Of a stretch of DNA of 64,000 nucleotides, positions 56,885 through 64,000 are shown piece after piece. The notes beneath the pieces are model-generated. The model had not been told where the DNA came from and searched no databases. It was given only the letters and a program-made list of their open reading frames with translations. Origin of the DNA: Pseudooceanicola sp. HF7 (GTDB taxonomy: Bacteria > Pseudomonadota > Alphaproteobacteria > Rhodobacterales > Rhodobacteraceae); contig NZ_JAATOW010000007.1 of assembly GCF_011806405.1 (NCBI RefSeq), forward strand, positions 1 through 64,000, given 5' to 3'. Position 1 is the first letter of the stretch; each line of letters starts with the position of its first letter. The position numbers and the translations under genes were made by a program.

Positions 56885-57066
56885 GTCTGCCTCTTCGTGC
56901 TTTTCCCGCAGTTTAGCAGAGTTTGTTCATGTGCGGCGGGAAAATTTCGGATGGCCGCGCTGGGGGTGTCACTTTTCCGCCACCCGAAGGCAGCGCACCG
57001 GCCAGCGGGCGCCGATGCGCGCGCCGTCCGGGCGGCCCTATCAAAAGACCAGCCAGCGCGAACGCA

Positions 57067-57092
57067 AAAGGCCGGGGTCTCCCCCGGCCTTT
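57067..57092 (-). terminator. Intrinsic terminator of the transaldolase-like gene
   Basis: A perfect 11-bp stem (57067-57077 with 57082-57092) with a 4-nt loop; on the minus strand it ends in CCTTTTGCG. It lies about 22 nt after the stop of the minus-strand gene. Confidence 0.8.
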
Positions 57093-57114
57093 CCAGATGT
57101 CTTTCTGCGATCGC

Positions 57115-57768
57115 TTACAGGATCTTGATGCCCGCGCTCTCGATATCGGCCAGGAAGGTGGCCAGGCCCTTGTCGGTCAGCGGGTGGTTGGCCAGCGCCT
57201 TGATCACCGCCGGCGGGGCGGTCATCACGTCCGCGCCGATGCGCGCGCAGTCCAGCACGTGGTTGGGCGTGCGGATGGAGGCGGCCAGGATCTCGGTGTC
57301 ATAGCCGTAGTTGTCGTAGATCGTGCGGATGTCCTCGATCAGCTCCAGCCCGTCCAGGTGGATATCGTCCAGCCGGCCGATGAAGGGGCTGATGAAGGTC
57401 GCGCCCGCCTTGGCTGCCAGCAGCGCCTGGTTGCCAGAGAAGCAGAGCGTCACGTTGACCATCGCGCCGCCGTCGGACAGCTCCTTGCAGGCCTTCAGAC
57501 CGTCGAAGGTCAGCGGCACCTTGACGGCGATGTTGTCCGCGATCTCCAGCAGCTTCTTGCCTTCCTTGACCATCGTCTCCGCATCGGTCGCGGTCACTTC
57601 GGCAGAGACCGGGCCGTCGACCAGGTCGCAGATCTCCTTGGTGACTTCCAGGATGTCACGGCCGGATTTCTTGATCAGGGAGGGGTTGGTGGTCACGCCG
57701 TCGACCATGCCAAGCGCGTTCAGCTCGGAAATGGCCTCGATATCGGCGGTATCAACGAAGAATTTCAT
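57115..57768 (-). CDS. Fructose-6-phosphate aldolase / class 3B transaldolase
   Basis: The protein has 217 aa. A short TalB-like barrel ([20 protein letters not shown], Schiff-base Lys in [19 protein letters not shown]) has the length of the FSA/TalC group. Members act either as transaldolase in the pentose phosphate pathway or as fructose-6-phosphate aldolase; sequence alone does not decide, though chromosomal roseobacter copies are usually treated as transaldolase. It diverges from priA. Confidence 0.92.
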   Translation of the reverse strand: MKFFVDTADIEAISELNALGMVDGVTTNPSLIKKSGRDILEVTKEICDLVDGPVSAEVTATDAETMVKEGKKLLEIADNIAVKVPLTFDGLKACKELSDGGAMVNVTLCFSGNQALLAAKAGATFISPFIGRLDDIHLDGLELIEDIRTIYDNYGYDTEILAASIRTPNHVLDCARIGADVMTAPPAVIKALANHPLTDKGLATFLADIESAGIKIL

Positions 57769-57897
57769 GGGCAGCCTCGCTTGCGCTGGATTTCAGGGTT
57801 GGAAGTTCCTTGCCCGGGATTTACCTCATAGTCCGTGGTTCCGAAACCCCATTCCGTTAACGCAATCAGACCGGATCCTTCCCCATTGTCCCCAGCC

Positions 57898-60096
57898 ATG
57901 GCCGATATTCCCCCCTGGTTCGCAGAAGGCGAACTGGTCGCGGTGCTGACAACGCAGCCGCTTGACCGCACGCTGGATTACCGCGCGCCCGAAGGCGGCG
58001 TGGCGCTGGGGGCCTTCGTGCAGGTGCCGCTGGGCCCGCGCCAGGTGATCGGCGTGGTCTGGGGCACCGGGCAGGGCGGCTTCGACCTGAAGAAGGCCCG
58101 CGCCATCACCCGCGTGCTCGACGTGGCCCCGATGCAGGAAGAGATGCAGGACTTCATCGTCCGGGCCGCCGATTACACGCTGACGCCGCTGCCCGCGATG
58201 CTGCGGCTGGCCACCCGCGCGCCGGGGCTGTCGGATCCGCCTTCCATGCGCAAAGTCTATCGCCTGGGCGATGCCACGCCGGACCGGCTGACCGATGCCC
58301 GCACCCGCGTCCTTGCCGTGCTTGAGGATTTCGGCGGCGCGGCCTTCACGCTCAAGGAACTGGCCGATGCGGCCGGGGTCTCTTCCTCCGTGGTCAAGGG
58401 GCTGGCGGCGCAGGATGCCGTGCGCGAAGAGGAAGCGCCCCGCGACACGCCCTATCCGCGCCTTGATCCGGGGCTGCCCGGCAAGCCGCTGACCGAAAGC
58501 CAGGCCAGCGCGGCCGAAAGCCTGCGCGCTGGCATCGCCTCTGGCCGCTACGGCACCACGCTGCTGCGGGGCGTCACCGGGTCCGGCAAGACCGAAGTCT
58601 ACCTTGAGGCCGTCGCGGCCTGCCTGGCGCAGGGCCGCCAGGCGCTGGTCCTTCTGCCTGAGATCGCGCTCTCCGCCGAATTCCTCTCCCGGGTGGAGCG
58701 CCGCTTTGGCGCGCGCCCCGCGGAATGGCACTCCGGCGTGACCATGACCGAACGCCGCCGCGCCTGGAAGATGGTCGGGCAGGGCGGCGCGCAGCTGGTG
58801 GTGGGCGCGCGCTCTGCGCTGTTCCTGCCGTTTCAGGACCTCGGCCTGATCGTCGTGGATGAAGAACACGACAGCTCCTACAAGCAGGAAGACGGCGTGC
58901 TCTACAACGCGCGTGACATGGCGGTGCTGCGCGCCTCTCTGGCGCAGGCGCAGGTGGTGCTGGCCTCTGCCACGCCCAGCCTGGAAACCTGGGTGAACGC
59001 CAAGGCCGGCAAATACGCCCGCATCGACATGACCGACCGCTTCGGCGATGCCATCCTGCCCGACATGCGCGCCATCGACATGCGGGACGAGGATCTGCCC
59101 CACGGGCGCTGGATCTCTCCCACGCTGAAGCAGGCGGTCCATGCGCGGATGGAGGCCGGCGAACAGGCGCTTCTGTTCCTCAACCGGCGCGGCTTTGCCC
59201 CGCTGACGCTCTGCCGGGCCTGCGGGCACCAGCTGGAATGCACCCATTGCTCGGCCCGGCTGGTCGAACATCGCTTCCTCAAGCGCCTGATGTGCCACCA
59301 GTGCGGAGAGGAATACCCAATCCCGGATACCTGCCCCTCCTGCGAGGTAGAGGGCAAGCTGGCCGCCATCGGCCCCGGTGTCGAACGGCTGACGGAAGAG
59401 GCGATGGAGGTCTTTCCAGAGGCCCGCATCGCCACGCTGTCCTCGGACCTCTTCAGCTCTGCCCGGGCGCTGAAACAGGCGGTGGAAACCATCGCTACCG
59501 GCGGCGCCGATATCATCGTGGGCACGCAGCTGGTGGCCAAGGGGCACAATTTCCCGCTGTTGACGCTGGTGGGGGTGATCGATGCGGACCTCGGCCTGCA
59601 TGGCTCTGACATGCGGGCGGCCGAACGCACCTTCCAGCTGATGCGGCAGGTCTCCGGGCGGGCCGGGCGGGCCGACCGCCCCGGGCAGGCGCTGTTGCAG
59701 ACCTTCCAGCCCGATCACCCGGTGATCCGCGCGATCCTGTCCGGGGAGGAAGAATCCTTCTGGAACGCCGAAGCCCAGGCCAGGGAAGCCGCCGGGATGC
59801 CCCCCTTCGGGCGCATGGCCGGGATCGTGCTGTCCTCGGAGAAAGAGGCAGATGCCTTTGCCGTCGGTGCGGCGCTGGCGCGCAACAACGCGCCGCTCTT
59901 GCGGGCGGGGGCGATGGTCTATGGCCCCGCCGCCGCGCCGATTGCCCGGGTGCGCGGCTGGCACCGGGTCCGAATGCTGGTCAAGGCGCCCAAGGGCGTG
60001 GCCCTGCAACGGGCGCTGAGCGAATGGATCGACGGGGTGCGCCTGCCGCGCAACTTCCGCCTTTCCGTCGATATCGACCCGCAAAGCTTCTACTAG
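57898..60096 (+). CDS. priA: Primosomal protein N' (replication restart helicase)
   Basis: The protein has 732 aa. An N-terminal 3'-DNA-binding domain is followed by a winged helix, helicase lobes with Walker A GVTGSGKTEV and DEEH in VVDEEHDSS, and the zinc-binding block CRACGHQLECTHC / CHQCGEEYPIPDTCPSC. It reloads the replisome at stalled forks. The start at 57898 gives the family N-terminus; a frame from 57835 adds 21 unsupported residues. It is monocistronic. Confidence 0.95.
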   Translation: MADIPPWFAEGELVAVLTTQPLDRTLDYRAPEGGVALGAFVQVPLGPRQVIGVVWGTGQGGFDLKKARAITRVLDVAPMQEEMQDFIVRAADYTLTPLPAMLRLATRAPGLSDPPSMRKVYRLGDATPDRLTDARTRVLAVLEDFGGAAFTLKELADAAGVSSSVVKGLAAQDAVREEEAPRDTPYPRLDPGLPGKPLTESQASAAESLRAGIASGRYGTTLLRGVTGSGKTEVYLEAVAACLAQGRQALVLLPEIALSAEFLSRVERRFGARPAEWHSGVTMTERRRAWKMVGQGGAQLVVGARSALFLPFQDLGLIVVDEEHDSSYKQEDGVLYNARDMAVLRASLAQAQVVLASATPSLETWVNAKAGKYARIDMTDRFGDAILPDMRAIDMRDEDLPHGRWISPTLKQAVHARMEAGEQALLFLNRRGFAPLTLCRACGHQLECTHCSARLVEHRFLKRLMCHQCGEEYPIPDTCPSCEVEGKLAAIGPGVERLTEEAMEVFPEARIATLSSDLFSSARALKQAVETIATGGADIIVGTQLVAKGHNFPLLTLVGVIDADLGLHGSDMRAAERTFQLMRQVSGRAGRADRPGQALLQTFQPDHPVIRAILSGEEESFWNAEAQAREAAGMPPFGRMAGIVLSSEKEADAFAVGAALARNNAPLLRAGAMVYGPAAAPIARVRGWHRVRMLVKAPKGVALQRALSEWIDGVRLPRNFRLSVDIDPQSFY

Positions 60097-60153
60097 CGCA
60101 GGTGTCTGCCAGGGCAGGCCGTCCGGGCCAGGGTGGGGACGGCCCGCACCGGT

Positions 60154-60450
60154 TCAGATATAGGCGTCGTCGGTCACCGGCGTGATCTGCCCCACCGTGC
60201 CATTGTCATAGGCGATGCAGCGCCAGGGCGTGGCCTGGTTGCCGACCGACAGCAGGACCGCCGAGCCGTTCAGGATCAGGTCCGATCCGGTCACCTCGAC
60301 CTCTGACGTGCCGGTTCGCGCCTTGACGGCGTTCAGGCAGATCTGCTCCGGCGGCATGGTGGGCGATAGGCTCACCACGGTCGGTTCCTCGCATCCGCTC
60401 AGCAAGAAGGCCGCGGCGATGCCGCCCGCCAAGGTAAGTGTCACACGCAT
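60154..60450 (-). CDS. Small hypothetical lipoprotein
   Basis: The protein has 98 aa. A signal sequence ends in a lipobox LSGC (about 17-20), so it is probably anchored to a membrane. The short mature part has two Cys (QICLNAV and WRCIAYDNG) and an all-beta look around VEVTGSDLILNGSAVLLS. It matches no family I can name. GGAAGGGA precedes the ATG. It converges on priA. Confidence 0.75.
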   Translation of the reverse strand: MRVTLTLAGGIAAAFLLSGCEEPTVVSLSPTMPPEQICLNAVKARTGTSEVEVTGSDLILNGSAVLLSVGNQATPWRCIAYDNGTVGQITPVTDDAYI

Positions 60451-60750
60451 GATAATCCCTTCCGGTTTCTGGATCCGGCCCGGGTCCCGGCCCTTGCGGG
60501 CGCGTCCTTTCGGTGCCGGATTGGCGCTAAGGCCGGCCACGTTAAGGGGGCCGCTCACCCGATCTTAGCAAGAATTCCCAGCGATGGCAGCGTTTTGGCA
60601 GACCCCGGCCAGGATCCCCGCGCCCCTGCCGCCTGCGCAGGCAAACCGGCGCCCGGGCTATCCACGCAATCTGGACGCTGGCGGCCCGCGCCCTATGGTT
60701 GCCTTCGCCGCATCCCGCGCGCCTGATGACCCGAAGCAAAGGTTCCCCGC

Positions 60751-61746
60751 ATGACAGCCCGCTCCCGCCCGGGATCCCTTCTTCTGCTCTGCCTGCTCAT
60801 GGCCCTGCCCAGGGCCGCCACCGCCGGAGAGTGGCGCGTGCTCTCGGTCAATGGCGTCGCGCTTGAAAACGGCCCCGTGCTGAAGATCGCCGCCGATGGC
60901 ACCACCCAGGGCACCCTTGACTGCAACACCTTCAGCGGCCGCCTTTTCGGCGATTCAGAGGCGCTGAGCATCCCGGTCCCGATGATCCGCGCGCTGAAAC
61001 GCTGCTCTGGCACCCCGGAGGCTTTGGACCCCGCCGCCGGCCTCGCGGATGTGCTGCAAGGCAGCCTCGACTTCACCCATGATCCGCTTGCCGGGGTGCT
61101 GACACTCACCGGGCCTGCGCAGGCGTCGGGGGACAGGGCCGAGGCCACCCTGACCCTGCTCAGCGCAGGAGAGGCCCCCGATCCCCTGCAACGCGCCATC
61201 CGCAGCCGGGCGCTGAAATCGGCGCCCCATGTGCAGGTCCGGGACAGCGCCGGCGCGCTCAACATCCGCGATGCGCCCTCGGCGCGCGATTCCGCGGTCG
61301 TCGCGCGCGCCTCCAGCGGCCAGATCCTCACCAGCCGGGGCTGCATCGCCGGAGAACGCCGCGACTGGTGCCTTGTCCGCTTTGCGCAGGACCCCGCGCT
61401 GGGCGGCTTCGCGGCTGCCGACTTCCTGGAGCCGGCCCCGGCCCGCGCGCGCGCCCTTGCCGAGCTCTTCGATGAGACGGGCCAGATTGCCTGCACCCCC
61501 GAAGGCGACCAGCCAGCCGGCCAGACCTGCGATATCGGCATCGCGCGGGACCCGGACGGGACCGGCGCGGTCACGCTCTTCACCCCCGATGGGGAGCCGC
61601 TGCACCTTGATCTCTTTGCCGGGGCGCTCAGCCCGGCGGAACCCGACAGCGGGATCCAGATCGATCCCGGCCCCGAGTCCTTGAACATCAGCGCAGGCGG
61701 CATGGGCTATACCCTGCCGTTGCAAAGCCTCACGCCCGCCGACTGA
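60751..61746 (+). CDS. Secreted META/HslJ-like plus SH3 domain protein
   Basis: The protein has 331 aa. A signal peptide (about 1-25) is followed by a META/HslJ-like domain (about 27-135: EWRVLSVNGVALENGP, LDCNTFSGRL) and a bacterial SH3-like repeat (about 165-225: LNIRDAPSARDS, GCIAGERRDWCLVRF). The last ~100 residues are acidic and unassigned. SH3-type domains often bind cell-wall peptides, so a periplasmic envelope role is likely. It is monocistronic. Confidence 0.78.
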   Translation: MTARSRPGSLLLLCLLMALPRAATAGEWRVLSVNGVALENGPVLKIAADGTTQGTLDCNTFSGRLFGDSEALSIPVPMIRALKRCSGTPEALDPAAGLADVLQGSLDFTHDPLAGVLTLTGPAQASGDRAEATLTLLSAGEAPDPLQRAIRSRALKSAPHVQVRDSAGALNIRDAPSARDSAVVARASSGQILTSRGCIAGERRDWCLVRFAQDPALGGFAAADFLEPAPARARALAELFDETGQIACTPEGDQPAGQTCDIGIARDPDGTGAVTLFTPDGEPLHLDLFAGALSPAEPDSGIQIDPGPESLNISAGGMGYTLPLQSLTPAD

Positions 61747-61775
61747 CGCGGCGCGCCCCCTCCGGGGGACGGCCC

Positions 61776-62990
61776 CTATCCATCCTGTGCCACGGCCCGC
61801 CGCGCGCCCATGTCGCGCGCCAGCACCGGGGACAGGAGCGCCACCAGCACGGCAAAGCCGCCCAGCAGCGCAAAGGCCAGCCGAAGCGAGCCCAGCTCAG
61901 AGATCTGTCCGATCACCGGCGGGCCCAGCAGCATCGCGCCATAGCCCAGGGTCGACACGGCCGCGATCGCCTGCCCGGGCGGCACATGCGGATCAGAGGC
62001 CGCCCGGCTGAAGGCCAGCGGGATCAGCGCCGCATAGCCCGCGCCCATCAGCACGAAGCCGATGAAGCTGCTCGTGGCCGTGGCCGGGCCGGTCACCAGC
62101 AGGATGCCAAGCGCGGCCGTCAGCGCGCTGACCCGCGCCACGGCGACAGGGCCGGCGCGCGTGATGGCCCCGTCGACCACCAGCCGGACAGACACCATGG
62201 AGATCGAGAACAGCGCGTAGCCAAGCGCTGCGCGGGCCTCCTCCAGCCCGACGACATCGCGCAGGTAGACCGCGCTCCAATCGGCCATGGCGCCTTCGCC
62301 CAGGCCCGATGACAGGGCGATCAGCCCCACCAGGATCAGCGCCCCGCGCGGCAGGGCCAGCACCGGCTGGCGCCTGCGCCGGGCACTCTGCGGCTTGGCG
62401 GTCTCTGCACCGGGTTTGACCTCGGGCGCGGTCACGGCGCTGGCAGAGGGGCCGATGAAGGGCCAGGCCAGCCCCAGCCAGACCACCGCGATCACCGCGA
62501 AATGCACAGCCACGGACAGGCCCAGGGCGCTGGCCACATAGCCGCCCGCCGCCCCGGCCCCCGCGCCAAAGCTCCACATCGCGTGGATGGAGGACATGGC
62601 AGACCGCCCCAGGCGTTTCTCCACGTCAGAGGCCCAGGCGTTCATGGTCACATCCATCGCCCCGTGGCTGGCCCCGAAAAGCATCAGCACAAGGCCCAGC
62701 ATCCAGACCGAAGGCGCCAGCCCGATGGCCACCAGCGTCACCGCATAGGCCAGCGCACACCAGCGCGTCACCCGCGCCGCGCCCAGCCGGTCGGCCAGAC
62801 CCCCGGCCTGCGTGAAAGAGGCCAGAGCGCCCAGCCCTATCAGAAGGAACAGCAGGCCCAGCTGGCCATTGTCCAGCCCGTGGCGGGCCATGACCGCCGG
62901 AATGCGGGCCGCCCAGGAGCCGATGAAAACCCCGTTCAGGGCAAAGGCGGCCGCAACGCAGCGCCAGGGCGTCAGGAAGGATGCCGTCAT
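61776..62990 (-). CDS. MFS transporter (FucP/YbjJ-like)
   Basis: The protein has 404 aa with twelve predicted helices. It has the N-terminal FALNGVFIGSWAARIPAV and DRLGAARVTRW loop, then a conserved FGASHGAMDVTMNAWA in helix 4, as in the YbjJ/fucose-permease-like MFS group. The cargo is unknown. It diverges from the next MFS gene across about 260 bp. Confidence 0.88.
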   Translation of the reverse strand: MTASFLTPWRCVAAAFALNGVFIGSWAARIPAVMARHGLDNGQLGLLFLLIGLGALASFTQAGGLADRLGAARVTRWCALAYAVTLVAIGLAPSVWMLGLVLMLFGASHGAMDVTMNAWASDVEKRLGRSAMSSIHAMWSFGAGAGAAGGYVASALGLSVAVHFAVIAVVWLGLAWPFIGPSASAVTAPEVKPGAETAKPQSARRRRQPVLALPRGALILVGLIALSSGLGEGAMADWSAVYLRDVVGLEEARAALGYALFSISMVSVRLVVDGAITRAGPVAVARVSALTAALGILLVTGPATATSSFIGFVLMGAGYAALIPLAFSRAASDPHVPPGQAIAAVSTLGYGAMLLGPPVIGQISELGSLRLAFALLGGFAVLVALLSPVLARDMGARRAVAQDG

Positions 62991-63191
62991 GTCTGGCTCC
63001 GCTTTGGTGTTTCGGTCCTGGGGTGCAGGTCAGCCCCGCGGTCGTGTCCGGAGGTCCGGCGCAGGGGGCGGCCCCGGGCGCTGCGCTTCCTGCGTGACAG
63101 GTCCGGCAGGCCGGGGGCGTCCCACTTGCGCGCTTTAGCGTCTTGGGACATTGCTAGGCCAGACGGCGAACGATCAAAACATGCGACCCGG

Positions 63192-63210
63192 TTGTTCATT
63201 TTTGCAACAA
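63192..63210. promoter_or_regulatory. Inverted repeat upstream of the MFS gene
   Basis: TTGTT-N9-AACAA lies about 45 bp before the partial MFS gene and within the divergent MFS promoter region, in an AT-rich stretch unlike its surroundings. It is a possible operator; no regulator gene is adjacent. Confidence 0.35.
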
Positions 63211-63253
63211 TAAAGGCCTGTGCGGATTTTCGACCGCCCGGTACTGACAGATC

Positions 63254-64000
63254 ATGACCAAGTCCACACCCCTGGCCGCGGCGGCCTCCCAGCCGATCTG
63301 GCGCCGTCCCGTGGCGCTGCTGGTGCTGATGGCGGCGGCCATGCCGATCTCCTTTGCGACCTGGTCGGCCCTGCTGAACAACTTCGTCATCGAGGCCGCG
63401 CAATTCGACGGCCATGACATCGGCTGGCTGCACACGGTGCGCGAGATCCCCGGCTTCCTGTCCTTCGGCGTGGTCTTCGTGCTGATCTTCGTGCGCGAAC
63501 AGGCGCTTGCGGTGATCTCTCTCTGCCTGCTGGGGATCGCCACGGCGATGACGGCCTATTTCCCCTCGCTCGGCGGGATCCTGACGATCACCTTCCTGTC
63601 TTCCGTGGGGTTTCACTACTACGAGACGGTGAACCAGTCGCTCCAGCTGCAATGGCTGAAAAAGGAAGAGGCCCCCCGCATCCTGGGCAAGCTGCTGGCC
63701 GTGGGCTCCTTCGCGACGCTGATCAGCTACGGGCTGATCGTGCTGCTCTGGGATTCCCTCGGGCTGACCTACAACACGGTCTTCATGATCGCCGGTGCGG
63801 TGACCACCAGCCTGGCGCTGGCCGCCTGGTTCCTCTTCCCGCATTACGAGGCGCCAAATCCGCAGCGCAAGCACCTGGTGCTGCGCAAGCGCTACTGGCT
63901 CTATTACCTGCTGCAATTCATGGCCGGGGCGCGGCGGCAGATCTTCGTGGTCTTCGCCGGTTTCATGATGGTCGAACGCTTCGGCTTCGACGTGCACGAG
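63254..64000 (+). CDS. MFS transporter, partial at window edge
   Basis: An open frame of 249 codons runs off the window end without a stop. About six to seven membrane helices are visible, beginning with PVALLVLMAAAMPISFATWSA and including FLSSVGFHYYETVNQSLQLQWL and FMAGARRQIFVVFAGFMMVE. It resembles an uncharacterised MFS group found in marine alphaproteobacteria. Codon usage is as in its neighbours. The C-terminal half and the cargo are unknown. Confidence 0.85.
   Translation, partial: MTKSTPLAAAASQPIWRRPVALLVLMAAAMPISFATWSALLNNFVIEAAQFDGHDIGWLHTVREIPGFLSFGVVFVLIFVREQALAVISLCLLGIATAMTAYFPSLGGILTITFLSSVGFHYYETVNQSLQLQWLKKEEAPRILGKLLAVGSFATLISYGLIVLLWDSLGLTYNTVFMIAGAVTTSLALAAWFLFPHYEAPNPQRKHLVLRKRYWLYYLLQFMAGARRQIFVVFAGFMMVERFGFDVHE

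Noticed and set aside
57826-60084. Long minus-strand open frame of about 750 codons opposite priA
   Set aside because: Composition is the His/Gln/Gly/Arg-rich pattern of antisense frames in high-GC genes, with no domain. priA on the plus strand has full family motifs.

Overview
The window reads as a chromosomal segment of a Rhodobacterales (Roseobacter-group) alphaproteobacterium. The reasons are high GC with strong third-position G/C, dense gene packing with many 4-bp ATGA start/stop overlaps, and the gene set: RpoHII-type sigma factor, phosphatidylcholine synthase, ThyX, LdtR-type MarR regulator, SdhE, the DUF484-XerC pair, the LpoA-like/RsmI/YraN/GshB cluster and the LpoA-GlnD-MurJ order. 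I saw no rRNA or tRNA gene, IS element, integrase island or CRISPR array; this is mostly core genome with a few accessory cassettes.

Layout. 0-4 kb: a GH18-like secreted protein, a TetR regulator, a hemerythrin-like protein and a VOC protein, separated by two sizeable non-coding stretches. 4-17 kb: trpS, a rhomboid-fold protein without catalytic residues, a phospholipase-D protein, murJ, glnD and an LpoA-like lipoprotein, with rsmI-yraN-gshB diverging from them and ending against comM. 17-25 kb: GST, two cobalamin genes (cobC-like, cobU), rpoHII, then a tightly coupled run coaBC-dut-moeB-M3 peptidase. 25-33 kb: a capsule-export pair (KpsE/KpsT-like), an ArsR-permease metal or metalloid cassette with palindromic operator candidates, a UDG-family/SseB pair, lolCE-lolD and an RcnB-like protein. 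33-45 kb: GT25, parE, MATE, aatA, XRE-sdhE, ldtR, tandem DUF1194 (VWA-like) proteins, a glyoxalase, thyX and small membrane or secreted proteins. 45-50 kb: a cold-shock gene, an ArsC/Spx-like gene, then the most interesting region. 50-64 kb: thrS, an MFS protein, an alpha/beta hydrolase, pcs, xerC-DUF484, fsa/tal, priA, a lipoprotein, a META-SH3 protein and two divergent MFS genes, the last cut by the window edge.

The standout is 46.0-50.0 kb, a complete bufferin-type metallophore locus. On the minus strand are bufA (DUF2282 precursor, signal peptide and four Cys), bufB (DUF692 multinuclear-iron oxidase), bufC (DUF2063 partner) and doxX. Diverging from them on the plus strand are an ECF sigma factor (SigF-like) and its membrane anti-sigma NrsF (DUF1109). 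Between the two arms I found two back-to-back matches to GTAAC(A/G)-N16-CGAA, one aimed at each operon. This architecture matches the sigma-F promoter described in Caulobacter and implies a self-contained, autoregulated metal-stress circuit. A perfect 15-bp stem-loop sits between bufA and bufB and probably sets precursor-to-enzyme stoichiometry. The family itself is recently described; the regulatory details here are what I would check first.
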